A stretch of DNA of 53,232 nucleotides from Bacillota bacterium (GCA_029570375.1 JAKPXB010000002.1:1-53232), one strand, 5' to 3'; counted from the first letter of the stretch, positions 32,629-41,451 are shown. Translations and numbers: made by a program. The notes: generated by a model from the letters alone, not told the origin.

Positions 32629-35016
32629 ATGGATTATATAGTTAAAACACGGCCAGCAAAAATAGACCCCTTATTCCCTGAGATCAATATTGATCCGGGT
32701 GATGTTTTTGATTTCCCCGACGATTCTGTTGAGCTTCCTGCGATAATCGGGAAATCATTACCCAGAAAAGACGGGCAGGAGAAAGTGACCGGCCGGACAA
32801 AGTTCGGAGCGGACCACAATATTCCAGGACAACTGTACGCAGCGGTATTGCATAGTACGGAAGCGCATGCTGTTATCAGGAAGATCGACACTTCGGAGGC
32901 GAAGAAGATTAAAGGGGTTCGGGCGGTGCTGACCGGAGAGGACTGCAAGGTGCGATTCGGGCACATGCTCGTCGACCAGCCGGTCCTGGCACAGGAGAAA
33001 GTCCGTTATTGGGGCGAGCCCGTTGCCGCCGTCGCCGCTGACACCCTTCATCTCGCGAAACTGGCGGTCAGAAAAATAAAAGTCGATTACGAACCACTTC
33101 CTGTCGTAGAGACGGTAGAAGATGCCTTGCGCGCCGATACGCTCGTCCACGAAAACTGGTCGGACTATCAGCTGCTGGGCGGATGTGCGCCTGTGCCGGG
33201 AACGAATATTGTGGATGAATTTGTTCTTGTCCACGGGGATGTGGAAAAGGGCTTTCGCGAAGCTGACGTGGTCGTTGAAAATGAGCTGTTCTGCAGCATG
33301 ATTCAGCATGCGCCGCTCGAGACCCACGCGGCGATCGCCATAGCCGACCATGATAATTGCCATATCATCTCACCCGCCCAATCGCCTTTCATGATTCGCA
33401 AAATCATCGCCAATGCTTTCGGGTACCGTCTGGACCGCGTCAGAGTGACTTGTACTGACATCGGAGGCGCGTTTGGCTGCAAAGTGGAGGCGCGGTTGGA
33501 ACCGCTCTGCGTGGCACTCGCCCGTCGGACGAAACGCCCTGTCAAACTCGTCTTCGAAAGGCATGAGGAATTTGCTGCGGCACTGGCACGCGCGGGAGTT
33601 AAGTTCAGGATCAAGACAGGCGCTACGAAAGAGGGAAAGCTCACCGCACAACAAATTTATATTTATTGGGATACAGGCGCTTACGCGACGTTTGGCCCCC
33701 GTGTGAACTATAATGCCGGTTTCGCGTCTAACGGTCCTTACTACATTCCCAACAGTTTTGTGGATGGTTTCTGTCTTGTATCGAATAAATCGCTCGGCAC
33801 CGCATACAGAGGTTTTGGTATCACGGAGGTTGCTTTTGCCCACGAAACGCAGATGGATGCCCTTGCGAATAAGCTCGGCATCGATCCTCTGGAGTTTCGC
33901 CTGAAGAATGCGCTGAGAAATGGCCAGGAGAGCGTCGCGGGAGAAGTGATGCAGGACGTCGGTATCTCAGAGTGCCTTGAGAAGGCGGCGGAGGCCGTTG
34001 GATGGTATGACGGACCTCTTCAGTGGCGGACGGCGGAAGGCAAGCTCCGCGGCAAAGGTATCGCCTGCTTCATCAAGCTGACAGGGACGCCGTCCACCAC
34101 ATCTGTCATGCTTCGAATGAACGAGGACGGGACAGTAACTCTTCTCTCCGGCAGCCGTGAGATGGGACAGGGAGTCGAGACCGTGCTGCCGCAGCTCGCA
34201 TCCTCCGTTCTCGGGATCGATGTAGAGCGGATCATCATGTCTCCCGTTGATACAGCCTTTACACCCTACGATAAGACGACAACTTCCAGCCGGTCAACCT
34301 TTCACGGGGGACTGGCGGTGATGGACGCTGCCCGGGATATGGTCCGGCAGCTGAAAGCTCTGATGGCCAGGCATTGGGATTGCCCGGTTGAAGAGATTAC
34401 ATACGATAAAGGCGTTATTCGCTGTCTGTTTGATCCCGAAGCAAGTGTTGATATCAACACTTCTTTTTTTACCAGATACCTGAAGGAAGAACCGCCGATC
34501 ATCGCCGTCGGCCGATACGGGACAAAAGATATTTTTTCGCCGCCTGATCCCGATACCCACCAGTCTGACAGACCGACGATCATGTGGATGATGGGGGCGC
34601 AGGCGGCTGAAGTGGAAGTCGATCCGGATACAGGGAGGACGAAAATTATCCGAATCGGCGCGGCGCACGATGTCGGCCGGGCGATCAATCCCGATAACTG
34701 CAGACAACAGATACAGGGCGCTGTCCTGATGGGCGTCGGCAACGCTCTGCTGGAAGAGATGATCTATGTGAACGGCGTGCTGGTTAATGCCAACATGGTG
34801 GACTATAAGATTCCCACATCGATGGATGCCGATTTCGAGACAATGGTGGATCTTGTGGAATGCCCGCATAATACAGGCCCTTACGGCGTCAAAGGGATTG
34901 GCGAGCCGGGAATGGCTCCGACCGCTCCCGCTATTGCTAACGCGATAAGCAGAGCGTGTGGCCACCAGTTTAAGTCAATTCCGGTAAAAGCCGAGCATGT
35001 TCTGTTCAGAGAATAG
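32629..35016 (+). CDS. Xanthine-dehydrogenase-family hydroxylase, molybdenum-binding large subunit
   Basis: This 795-residue protein is the molybdopterin-cofactor subunit of a xanthine dehydrogenase/aldehyde oxidase/4-hydroxybenzoyl-CoA reductase-type enzyme, which hydroxylates or reduces carbon centres with water as oxygen donor. It contains the N-terminal a/b hammerhead region (KVTGRTKFGADH), IGGAFGCKVEARLEP, the substrate-pocket stretch YRGFGITEVAFAHE, and the catalytic glutamate E759 in KGIGEPGM. ATG 32629 follows GGGAG at 8 bases; an upstream ATG at 32608 is weaker. The FAD and 2Fe-2S subunits follow in the order L-M-S. The substrate is unknown. Confidence 0.9.
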   Translation: MDYIVKTRPAKIDPLFPEINIDPGDVFDFPDDSVELPAIIGKSLPRKDGQEKVTGRTKFGADHNIPGQLYAAVLHSTEAHAVIRKIDTSEAKKIKGVRAVLTGEDCKVRFGHMLVDQPVLAQEKVRYWGEPVAAVAADTLHLAKLAVRKIKVDYEPLPVVETVEDALRADTLVHENWSDYQLLGGCAPVPGTNIVDEFVLVHGDVEKGFREADVVVENELFCSMIQHAPLETHAAIAIADHDNCHIISPAQSPFMIRKIIANAFGYRLDRVRVTCTDIGGAFGCKVEARLEPLCVALARRTKRPVKLVFERHEEFAAALARAGVKFRIKTGATKEGKLTAQQIYIYWDTGAYATFGPRVNYNAGFASNGPYYIPNSFVDGFCLVSNKSLGTAYRGFGITEVAFAHETQMDALANKLGIDPLEFRLKNALRNGQESVAGEVMQDVGISECLEKAAEAVGWYDGPLQWRTAEGKLRGKGIACFIKLTGTPSTTSVMLRMNEDGTVTLLSGSREMGQGVETVLPQLASSVLGIDVERIIMSPVDTAFTPYDKTTTSSRSTFHGGLAVMDAARDMVRQLKALMARHWDCPVEEITYDKGVIRCLFDPEASVDINTSFFTRYLKEEPPIIAVGRYGTKDIFSPPDPDTHQSDRPTIMWMMGAQAAEVEVDPDTGRTKIIRIGAAHDVGRAINPDNCRQQIQGAVLMGVGNALLEEMIYVNGVLVNANMVDYKIPTSMDADFETMVDLVECPHNTGPYGVKGIGEPGMAPTAPAIANAISRACGHQFKSIPVKAEHVLFRE

Positions 35017-35035
35017 GGAACGCCCGGGGTGAGAT

Positions 35036-35179
35036 ATGGACAAAAGCTTTTCCGCGCAGGAAAAGGACAAGAACCGGGATGAGGTGTCAACAGTATCAGC
35101 CTGCCGCCACGCGGCAGCCTTCGGGACGGCGTCCCGGACAAAAGAAATGAAAAGAGTGTTATATGCTGCCCGCTTTTAA
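35036..35179 (+). CDS. Possible 47-residue ORF between hydroxylase subunits
   Basis: An ATG behind GGGGTGAG opens a 47-codon frame (MDKSFSAQEKDKNRDEV at its start) that runs across the intergenic region and 17 bases into the FAD-subunit gene. It matches nothing I recognise. Its overlap could couple translation of the FAD subunit, whose own ribosome site is weak. The same stretch holds two GC-rich hairpins, so it could equally be untranslated. Confidence 0.25.
   Translation: MDKSFSAQEKDKNRDEVSTVSACRHAAAFGTASRTKEMKRVLYAARF
35101..35135 (+). promoter_or_regulatory. Two adjacent intercistronic hairpins
   Basis: CTGCCGC-CAC-GCGGCAG (35101-35117) and GGGAC-GGC-GTCCC (35123-35135) form two perfect stem-loops between the large-subunit and FAD-subunit genes. 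Neither has a T-tract. They could stabilise or space the mRNA segments. Confidence 0.45.
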
Positions 35180-36020
35180 GCTCCTGGAGCCAAACACCAT
35201 AGAGGAAGCCTGTCGGATCGCGCTCGATACGGACGGCATGTTTCTGGCCGGAGCGACAGATATTTTTGTCGCGATGCACGGCGGCGCCCTGTTCCCGGAA
35301 ACACTGATCAGTCTCGCAAAAATCGATGCGCTCCGGGACATCCGAAAGACCGATCAGGGGATTTTCATCGGTGCGCTTACCCCACATCGCTATTTTGAAT
35401 TCAACCAGGTGATGAAAACACGCTATACCGCGATTCATGAAGGGTGCGCGCAAGTCGGTTCCCCGCAGATCCGCAACCGGGGAACGATCGGGGGCAACCT
35501 TTGTAACGGCGCTCCTTCCGCGGACAGCGCAGGTCCGCTCCTTGTTTTTGATGCTGTCTGCGTGATTGTGGGCGCGGCATATGAGAGGACGCTCCCTCTT
35601 CGCGAGTTTTATCTGGGGCCAAAAAAAACAGCGCTGAGGAAAGGCGAATTGCTTAAGAGTATTTATCTTCCCGAGCCGGTGAGCCGATCCGCCAGCCGCT
35701 ATATAAAATTTACGCGCCGCAACGCGATGGATTTGGCCTTGTTGGGTGTTTCCGCCTATCTGGCACTCGATGACAGCGGCGGGATCGCGGATGCCCGCCT
35801 CGCGCTGACTACCGCGGGGCCTACACCCATCAGAGCAGGGGAAGCGGAACGCCGGCTGATTGGCCACAAGCCTTGTGACAGCCTGTTTTCTGAAGCAGCC
35901 GCCATCGCGGAAAATGAATCGCTGCCGCGCACAAGCTGGCGTTCAAGCAAAGAATTCCGGCTTAAGCTGGTGAAATCGCTGACGGAGAAAGCACTCCGTG
36001 AAGCTTTTGAGCGCATCTGA
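35163..36020 (+). CDS. Hydroxylase FAD-binding medium subunit (CoxM/XdhB-like)
   Basis: This 285-residue protein is the FAD subunit that passes electrons from the Fe-S subunit to an acceptor. It has the N-terminal FLAGATDIFVAM loop and the classic flavin motif RNRGTIGGNLCNGAPSAD near residue 100, with the usual CO-dehydrogenase flavoprotein C-terminal domain. The insertion with a 4Fe-4S cluster that marks 4-hydroxybenzoyl-CoA reductase is not seen, since the length is that of ordinary CoxM-type subunits. It has a weak ribosome site. Confidence 0.9.
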   Translation: MLPAFKLLEPNTIEEACRIALDTDGMFLAGATDIFVAMHGGALFPETLISLAKIDALRDIRKTDQGIFIGALTPHRYFEFNQVMKTRYTAIHEGCAQVGSPQIRNRGTIGGNLCNGAPSADSAGPLLVFDAVCVIVGAAYERTLPLREFYLGPKKTALRKGELLKSIYLPEPVSRSASRYIKFTRRNAMDLALLGVSAYLALDDSGGIADARLALTTAGPTPIRAGEAERRLIGHKPCDSLFSEAAAIAENESLPRTSWRSSKEFRLKLVKSLTEKALREAFERI

Positions 36021-36047
36021 TGCGGGGTGTCCGGGAGGAGAACAAAG

Positions 36048-36521
36048 ATGGATTGGCGTGATGTAACGGTATATGTAAACGGAGACGAGTACACGAAGAC
36101 AATTCCTGTACAGATGACGCTGGCGGAGTTCCTGAGAGATGAGCTCTTTCTCACAGGGACAAAGATCGGCTGCAATGAAGGCGAGTGCGGAGCGTGTACA
36201 GTCATTCTGGACGGCGTCGCGGTCAACTCCTGTCTGGTCCTGGCCGTCCACGCCGATGGGAAAAATGTACTGACAATTGAAGGCGTTTCGGAAGGGGAGC
36301 TCCATCCACTCCAGCAGGCTTTTCTTGACGCTGGCGCTGTGCAGTGCGGCTTTTGTACCCCGGGGATGATTATGACCGCTAAAGCGCTTCTTGACAGGGA
36401 TCCAGCACCTTCACGAGAGGTGATCAGGAAAGAGATAGAGGGAAATTTGTGTCGTTGTACGGGATACAACAGAATCATCGACGCAGTAGAAAAAGCGGCG
36501 CTGATGTTGCAAAAACGCTAA
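36048..36521 (+). CDS. Hydroxylase 2Fe-2S small subunit
   Basis: This 157-residue protein carries two 2Fe-2S clusters: the plant-ferredoxin type (CNEGECGACT plus a later Cys) and the helical type (CGFCTPGM and CRCTGY). It completes the hydroxylase encoded just upstream. The ATG at 36048 follows GGGAGGAG. The next gene follows after 32 bases. Confidence 0.93.
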   Translation: MDWRDVTVYVNGDEYTKTIPVQMTLAEFLRDELFLTGTKIGCNEGECGACTVILDGVAVNSCLVLAVHADGKNVLTIEGVSEGELHPLQQAFLDAGAVQCGFCTPGMIMTAKALLDRDPAPSREVIRKEIEGNLCRCTGYNRIIDAVEKAALMLQKR

Positions 36522-36553
36522 GATTTTTTCGAGGGAAATCAAAAGGAGGCTTT

Positions 36554-38254
36554 ATGAGCACGGAAAGAAAAATCTATGCAACATTCTTCGGAAATGAAGA
36601 ATACCCTGTGGAATGGAAAGATGAACAGGAGAAGGACTTGATGTGGTTCTACGATGACCTGCACTGTCCGAATCCTATTTCGCCTCTCTATTTCGATGTA
36701 GGCGGGTGGTGGGGAACCACATGTGCGTATATGTATCGGCGTTTTGGCGCTCCTATTGGCAGTGAATGGCTGGCAAAGAAAATAAACGGATACGTGTACA
36801 CGGCGATTGTGCCGCCCAAGACGGCTCCGCATCAGGTCGCCGGTCTCTTCGAGTATTACAACAAAGTTTTGCCGATTTACGCGGATCAGTTCCTTGACAG
36901 ATGGAAGAAGGAGTATATTCCTAATCTCCAGAAGTGGGGAAAAGTGATGATCGATTTTGACTGGAAAAACGCGTCGATCCCCGAAATGCTGATCCATATG
37001 GAGGACTGTCTCGATCTTCAGCAGCGCGCATTTGAGATTCACTGGATCATGAACCTCGCGCAAGTTGCCGCTTCGGGAGAATTCCAGGCAGTATATAACG
37101 AGCTTATTCCGGAAGATCCTGATGAGGATTATCCTCAGATCACGATTTCAAGCCATGACCGCAACTGGGATTCGCTTCACGCCTTGTGGCAGATCAAGGA
37201 AGCGATCATGAAGAACCCCGCCCTGAAGCAGTTGTTCCTGGATAAAAAAGAAGAAGAGATCATGGAACAGCTTCCCGCAGTGGACGGAGGCAGGGAAATC
37301 GTCGATATGATTGATGCCTATCGGAATGAATATGGCTTTAAAGCGATGTATTCACACGAGTATATCTTCCCGACATGGTATGAAGCTCCCGCGCCCATCT
37401 ACGCGGCCGTCAAAGGATATGTCGAGACGGATTACAACTATCTCGAGCATTACGAGGGCTGCATTAAGAATCAGTCGGAAGCGATCGAGCGCGCGAGAAG
37501 CAAGATCAGCAATCCCGAAGACCTGAAGCGGTTCAATGAAAAGCTTGAGCTGTGCCTGAAGATGATGCCGCTGACACCGGACCACCATTTCTACATCGAC
37601 CAGGCCATCTACGCCCACATGAGACTGATGTTCCTGGAAATCGGCAAGGCGTATGCGGCGGCCGGAAAGCTCGATGATCCCGAAGATATCTTCATGCTCG
37701 AATATGAGGACATCCGGTGTCTGGGAGTTACCGACGATTATCCCGGAAAAGAGATCGCAGCCAAAAACAGAGCGGCGATGGAAGAAGCGTATAAGCACAA
37801 TCCCCGCTACTGGTATGGCACGGTCGACCACTGGCAGCTCTATGAGGAAATTTACAAACAGGTTCTCTGGGGCTATCCGGAAATCTTCGAAAAGGAGATG
37901 AAGGAACTGGAAGAAAAGAAGCCGATCAGTAAGACGGTGATTAATGGTATCGGCGGATCAGCCGGTGTGATGGAGGGGATTGCGCGCGTTGTCTCAACGC
38001 CGGCGGAGTTCGACCAGATTCAGCAGGGAGATATTATGGTCTGCAGAATGACAAACCCCGGATGGATTGTGAGCTTCTCGAAGATCTCCGCCCTGGTGAC
38101 AGACACCGGCGGCGCGTTGTCTCACCCGGCTGTTGTCTCCCGGGAATTCGGTATTCCCTGCGTTGTCGGGACAACCCGGGCGACGAGACTCATTAAAACC
38201 GGTGACCGCGTCCGTGTCGATGGCAATGCCGGTGTTGTGGAAATTCTCGAGTAA
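36554..38254 (+). CDS. Phosphotransferase subunit with C-terminal swivelling-histidine domain (phenylphosphate-synthase-alpha / RPH-like)
   Basis: This 566-residue protein ends in a PEP-utilising-enzyme mobile domain: the motif DTGGALSHPAVVSREFGIP holds the phosphocarrier histidine H524. Residues 1-470 are not the PEP-binding barrel of PEP synthase but a separate region (starting near FYDDLHCPNPISPLYFDVG) that in rifampin phosphotransferase and phenylphosphate synthase corresponds to the acceptor-binding part. No ATP-grasp is present; it is supplied by the gene after it. Length and content match a subunit that takes phosphate from His524 and gives it to a small-molecule hydroxyl. AAGGAGG precedes the ATG. 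The acceptor is unknown. Confidence 0.78.
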   Translation: MSTERKIYATFFGNEEYPVEWKDEQEKDLMWFYDDLHCPNPISPLYFDVGGWWGTTCAYMYRRFGAPIGSEWLAKKINGYVYTAIVPPKTAPHQVAGLFEYYNKVLPIYADQFLDRWKKEYIPNLQKWGKVMIDFDWKNASIPEMLIHMEDCLDLQQRAFEIHWIMNLAQVAASGEFQAVYNELIPEDPDEDYPQITISSHDRNWDSLHALWQIKEAIMKNPALKQLFLDKKEEEIMEQLPAVDGGREIVDMIDAYRNEYGFKAMYSHEYIFPTWYEAPAPIYAAVKGYVETDYNYLEHYEGCIKNQSEAIERARSKISNPEDLKRFNEKLELCLKMMPLTPDHHFYIDQAIYAHMRLMFLEIGKAYAAAGKLDDPEDIFMLEYEDIRCLGVTDDYPGKEIAAKNRAAMEEAYKHNPRYWYGTVDHWQLYEEIYKQVLWGYPEIFEKEMKELEEKKPISKTVINGIGGSAGVMEGIARVVSTPAEFDQIQQGDIMVCRMTNPGWIVSFSKISALVTDTGGALSHPAVVSREFGIPCVVGTTRATRLIKTGDRVRVDGNAGVVEILE

Positions 38255-38318
38255 CATGCGTGTTTGAATTCCGTCCCCGGCTTCTCGTTGTCATGAGGGG
38301 GCCGGGGACACCCGCATG
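38255..38318 (+). promoter_or_regulatory. Large stem-loop between the two phosphotransferase genes
   Basis: GTCCCCGGC (38273-38281) pairs perfectly with GCCGGGGAC (38301-38309), and an outer stem CATGCG/CGCATG (38255-38260, 38313-38318) extends it. There is no T-tract. It begins right after the stop codon of the histidine-domain gene and may set the stoichiometry of the two subunits by mRNA processing or partial termination. Confidence 0.6.
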
Positions 38319-38360
38319 GATGGGTGAAATGACCTACTTGTAGTGTTGAGGAGAAAAAAG

Positions 38361-39317
38361 ATGGCTTTAGTAGCTTGGTTTGATGAAATACAGCGTGACA
38401 ATATGGGTGATGTGGCCGGCGGCAAGGGCGCGAGCCTGTGTTCTCTCTTTCAGAGCGGCTTCCCGGTTGCTGAAGGATTTATGGTGTGTTCACAGGCCTT
38501 CAGAGAATTTATGACAGACAATCAACTCTGGGAAGAAGTATTGAAAACCATAGAAAGCATCGATTGGGAGGACGATTGTTCTCTTTCGTCAGCCGGCGAG
38601 CGTCTGCGGAGCAGGATTATGAACGCCCCCATGTCAGAAGACCTCATTCAATTGATTTCTCAATACTATGCAAGGTTTGGTGAGGATGTGCCGGTGGCCG
38701 TCCGGTCAAGCGGAACAGCTGAAGACCTGGAGGACACCAGTTTTGCCGGTCAGCAGGAAACTTTTCTCTACGTCGTCGGCAAGGATAATCTTGTTCAATT
38801 TATCAAAGCCTGTTGGGCGTCGCTCTATAACGACTGCGCGATCTTTTACCGCAGGGAAAAGGGCTTCGATGAGAGTGAAATCGCGATCGCTGTTGTCGTT
38901 GAGAAAATGGTAAATTCGGAAAAATCCGGTGTCTTGTTTACGACCAATCCCATCACCAATGACCGGTCCGTTGTCATGATTGAAGCGACCTGGGGATTAG
39001 GGGAAGGGTTGGTTCAGGGACTGGTCAATCCTGATAACTACGTCATTCAGAAAGAAACGTGCGTATTCGATTCGCGCTATATCGCTGAAAAAGAAATCAT
39101 GATTGTCAGGAAAGACGCATGTGGAGGTGTGGAGACGGTTGATGTGCCGGGCGAACTCCTGAACGCTCCGGTATTAACCGATGATGAATGTAAACAACTG
39201 GTCGAACTGGCGCGAAAGACGGAAGCGTATTATCAGAAGCCTCAGGATATTGAATGGGCATTTGAGAATAATAAGTTATATCTTCTGCAGTCGCGGCCCA
39301 TTACGACCTTAAAATGA
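38361..39317 (+). CDS. ATP-grasp (PPDK_N) subunit of the split phosphotransferase
   Basis: This 318-residue protein is a stand-alone pyruvate-phosphate-dikinase/PEP-synthase N-terminal ATP-binding domain. It shows GGKGASLCSLFQSGFPVAEG at the start, VAVRSSGTAEDLEDTSFAGQ in the middle and DIEWAFENNKLYLLQSRPITT at the end. In the parent family this domain uses ATP (to AMP and phosphate) to charge the swivelling histidine. Together with the preceding 566-residue protein it totals about 884 residues, close to single-chain rifampin phosphotransferase. GAGGAG precedes the ATG. Confidence 0.85.
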   Translation: MALVAWFDEIQRDNMGDVAGGKGASLCSLFQSGFPVAEGFMVCSQAFREFMTDNQLWEEVLKTIESIDWEDDCSLSSAGERLRSRIMNAPMSEDLIQLISQYYARFGEDVPVAVRSSGTAEDLEDTSFAGQQETFLYVVGKDNLVQFIKACWASLYNDCAIFYRREKGFDESEIAIAVVVEKMVNSEKSGVLFTTNPITNDRSVVMIEATWGLGEGLVQGLVNPDNYVIQKETCVFDSRYIAEKEIMIVRKDACGGVETVDVPGELLNAPVLTDDECKQLVELARKTEAYYQKPQDIEWAFENNKLYLLQSRPITTLK

Positions 39318-39362
39318 TCTCCCGGTATCCCCGGAATTCAGTTTAATGATGGAGGCTGTAGT

Positions 39363-39887
39363 ATGAGCTTTAAGAAATTGCTGGTGTACGCGGCGCTTAC
39401 CGCTTTGCTCGCGGGTGTCGTTACACTTGTAACATGGCAGATGAATGGATGGCCGACAAATGCCGGTCAGCCGCTGACCTACGTGTCATTCATTTCGTGG
39501 GCATCCTACTTCCTGTTTGGAGCGAACGTCAAAGGTGCCACGAAGGCTTTCACGTCAATTATCGCCGGTATTGCGGCGGCGATCCTGATGTTTGTCCTGT
39601 CCATCGCGTTTGGTTTCATGCCCTGGTGGGCGGTACCTCTCGCCGTAGTCATCCTGGTTATTCCGATGATGCTCGCCGAGCGTGTTCCCCCCATTAACAA
39701 TGTGGCGGCGATCTTCCTCGGAACAGGTGTGTATTTTTCGCTGTCGGCGGCCGGCGCATTTAAAGATTTCACTTTCCCGCAGTATATGCTTGTAGGGGCG
39801 GCTGAACTGCTGTATGTGCTGATCGGATTCGCGGCAGGCTGGATAACAATCTGGTTCAACCAGAAGGTTTCCGCGGAGAAAAAATGA
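39363..39887 (+). CDS. Five-helix membrane protein (DUF1097-like)
   Basis: This 174-residue protein has five or so membrane helices and an N-terminal KKLLVYAALTALLAGVVTL. The pattern of small residues and the SWASYFLFGANVKG segment recall DUF1097 (YcdZ-like) inner-membrane proteins of unknown function. It is the only membrane protein of the locus, so it may be a channel or facilitator for the substrate. GGAGG precedes the ATG. The family call is tentative. Confidence 0.6.
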   Translation: MSFKKLLVYAALTALLAGVVTLVTWQMNGWPTNAGQPLTYVSFISWASYFLFGANVKGATKAFTSIIAGIAAAILMFVLSIAFGFMPWWAVPLAVVILVIPMMLAERVPPINNVAAIFLGTGVYFSLSAAGAFKDFTFPQYMLVGAAELLYVLIGFAAGWITIWFNQKVSAEKK

Positions 39888-39914
39888 GTTTCCCGGGCTG
39901 CATTTGTGTCTGAC

Positions 39915-39957
39915 GGCGGAGGGTGGCTTTCCATTGCGGAAAGAGCCGCTCTCCGCC
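39915..39957 (+). promoter_or_regulatory. Strong stem-loop after the membrane-protein gene
   Basis: GGCGGAG...GGCTTTCC pairs with GGAAAGAGCC...CTCCGCC around an ATTGC loop. No T-tract follows. It is the third strong intercistronic hairpin of the locus. Confidence 0.5.
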
Positions 39958-40000
39958 AATAATAAGCGCGATGATCCCTTTTTCTGAGGCTTGTGATCGA

Positions 40001-40462
40001 ATGGAAGAATACGACAGAAAAGTTCCCGCCAGGGTAGAAGACTATTTCTACAGAGGCGGTCTGAACTGTGCGGAGAGCACTTTGCGCGTTCTGATTGAAC
40101 GGGAGATAATCGACGCTCCTCTTCGCTGTACCGCCATGATGTCCGGTTTCGGGGGCGGCTTGCAGCGCGGTCTCGTCTGCGGCGCGGTTACAGGCGCCGT
40201 CGCCGCTCTCGGGTGGGTATTCGGACGAGTCGAACCGGGAGCGCCGCGGGAACCCTCAGCCAGAGCGGTCAAAGAATTCCTCGCACGTTTTGAGGACGTT
40301 TTCCATGCGGTCGAATGCGATACGCTTCGGCAGATTAATTCTCCGGGCCAGGAATTGAAATCCGATGGTATGTACAGCCACTGTGCTTTAGTTGTGAGAA
40401 CGGCAGCGCATATCGCTGCGTCAATCATACAGGAGAACACGGATTGGAAAACCGCGCGTTGA
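40001..40462 (+). CDS. C-GCAxxG-C-C family redox/metal protein
   Basis: This protein of about 153 residues matches the C_GCAxxG_C_C family: GLNCAEST near the start, GFGGGLQRGLVCGAVTGAVAALG in the middle, then isolated cysteines in CDTLRQ and HCALVV. Conserved cysteines suggest an Fe-S or other metal site; the family has no assigned reaction. The start is uncertain (ATG 40001 or 39971). Confidence 0.75.
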   Translation: MEEYDRKVPARVEDYFYRGGLNCAESTLRVLIEREIIDAPLRCTAMMSGFGGGLQRGLVCGAVTGAVAALGWVFGRVEPGAPREPSARAVKEFLARFEDVFHAVECDTLRQINSPGQELKSDGMYSHCALVVRTAAHIAASIIQENTDWKTAR

Positions 40463-40507
40463 TCAGGGTAAGAACAGCGTACGGACGAGAGGATGCACAG
40501 GTGTGCG

Positions 40508-41317
40508 ATGGACAGGTTGATTGTATTGGGAACAGGACAGGCTGTCTGTCTCCGGTATCACAATACAGCTTTTGCGCTGTATGACGGTGACCAGTATTTA
40601 TTGGTCGACGGCGGAGGCGGCCACGAGATTCTGACCTGTTTCGATCAAACGGGCATTGAATGGCAGCGGCTTCACTATGCGTTCCTGAGTCATGAGCACA
40701 CCGATCATATGCTGGGGATGGTATGGGTGGTGCGCTACGTTGCTGAATTGATCAACTGGGGACGCTACGCAGGAGATTTTACAGTCTATTCACACGATGT
40801 GGCCATTGCAAAGCTGTATCAGATTTGTAATCTGCTTTTGAAGCCGGCGCAGTTTGAACTGATCGGCAGGAGAATCCATATGGAGGTGGTCCGGGATGGA
40901 CAGAAGCTGGATATCCTGGGGAATACATTGATCTTTTTTGACATTCATTCAAAGAAAGCGAAACAATTTGGTTTCAGGCTGGAGACAGCTAAGGGCGTAC
41001 ATATGGTGTTTCTGGGCGACGAACCCTTTTCCGAGGAGACAGCGCCCTATATGGAACCCTGTGACTGGATGCTGACCGAAGCATACTGTCTCGACAGCGA
41101 ACGCAGTCGCTATCGTCCCGCGGAACTAAACCATTCTACGGTGAGAGAAGCGTCTGAGTGCGCCGAGCGTTTTAAAGCAAAGAATCTGGTGATCTGGCAT
41201 ACGGAAGACGAATCGACATACGGGCGGAGAAAGGAATTGTACGCGAGGGAGGCGAAACATTATTACAGTGGACGTATTTTCGTGCCGGATGATTTTGACG
41301 TGATCACCCTCACATAG
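40508..41317 (+). CDS. Metallo-beta-lactamase-fold hydrolase (RNase Z/arylsulfatase-like)
   Basis: This 269-residue protein has a canonical dinuclear zinc site: LSHEHTDHMLG (HxHxDH), later FLGDEPF with the bridging aspartate, and a C-terminal NLVIWHTED histidine. The fold variant is that of RNase Z and arylsulfatase-like hydrolases rather than lactonases. In this operon it probably hydrolyses a pathway intermediate (ester, phosphodiester or lactone); that is inferred. ATG 40508 is preferred over the ATG at 40493. Confidence 0.85.
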   Translation: MDRLIVLGTGQAVCLRYHNTAFALYDGDQYLLVDGGGGHEILTCFDQTGIEWQRLHYAFLSHEHTDHMLGMVWVVRYVAELINWGRYAGDFTVYSHDVAIAKLYQICNLLLKPAQFELIGRRIHMEVVRDGQKLDILGNTLIFFDIHSKKAKQFGFRLETAKGVHMVFLGDEPFSEETAPYMEPCDWMLTEAYCLDSERSRYRPAELNHSTVREASECAERFKAKNLVIWHTEDESTYGRRKELYAREAKHYYSGRIFVPDDFDVITLT

Positions 41318-41451
41318 TAAAGCGTACAGAGAATGAAGAGTATCCACGATCATTCCTGGAGCCCTGTCAAGGAGATAAGCCTGTCATAACGTCAGAAGGT
41401 CACTATTATTAGAAAATAAAAATTGCTCCGGCAATTCATAAGGAGAAAAAA

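Noticed and set aside
32629-35016. Selenium-dependent molybdenum hydroxylase
   Set aside because: The frame has no internal TGA and none of the accessory selenium genes (selD, yqeB/yqeC type) are nearby, so I treat it as an ordinary hydroxylase.
34881-35867. 328-residue open frame on the minus strand
   Set aside because: It lies opposite the large and FAD subunits of the hydroxylase, which have full family motifs.
32629-36521. 4-hydroxybenzoyl-CoA reductase specifically
   Set aside because: The FAD subunit is of ordinary length without an extra Fe-S loop and there is no CoA ligase in the locus, so the narrower call is not supported.
36554-39317. Split PEP synthase or pyruvate phosphate dikinase
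   Set aside because: The C-terminal PEP/pyruvate-binding barrel is absent from both proteins.
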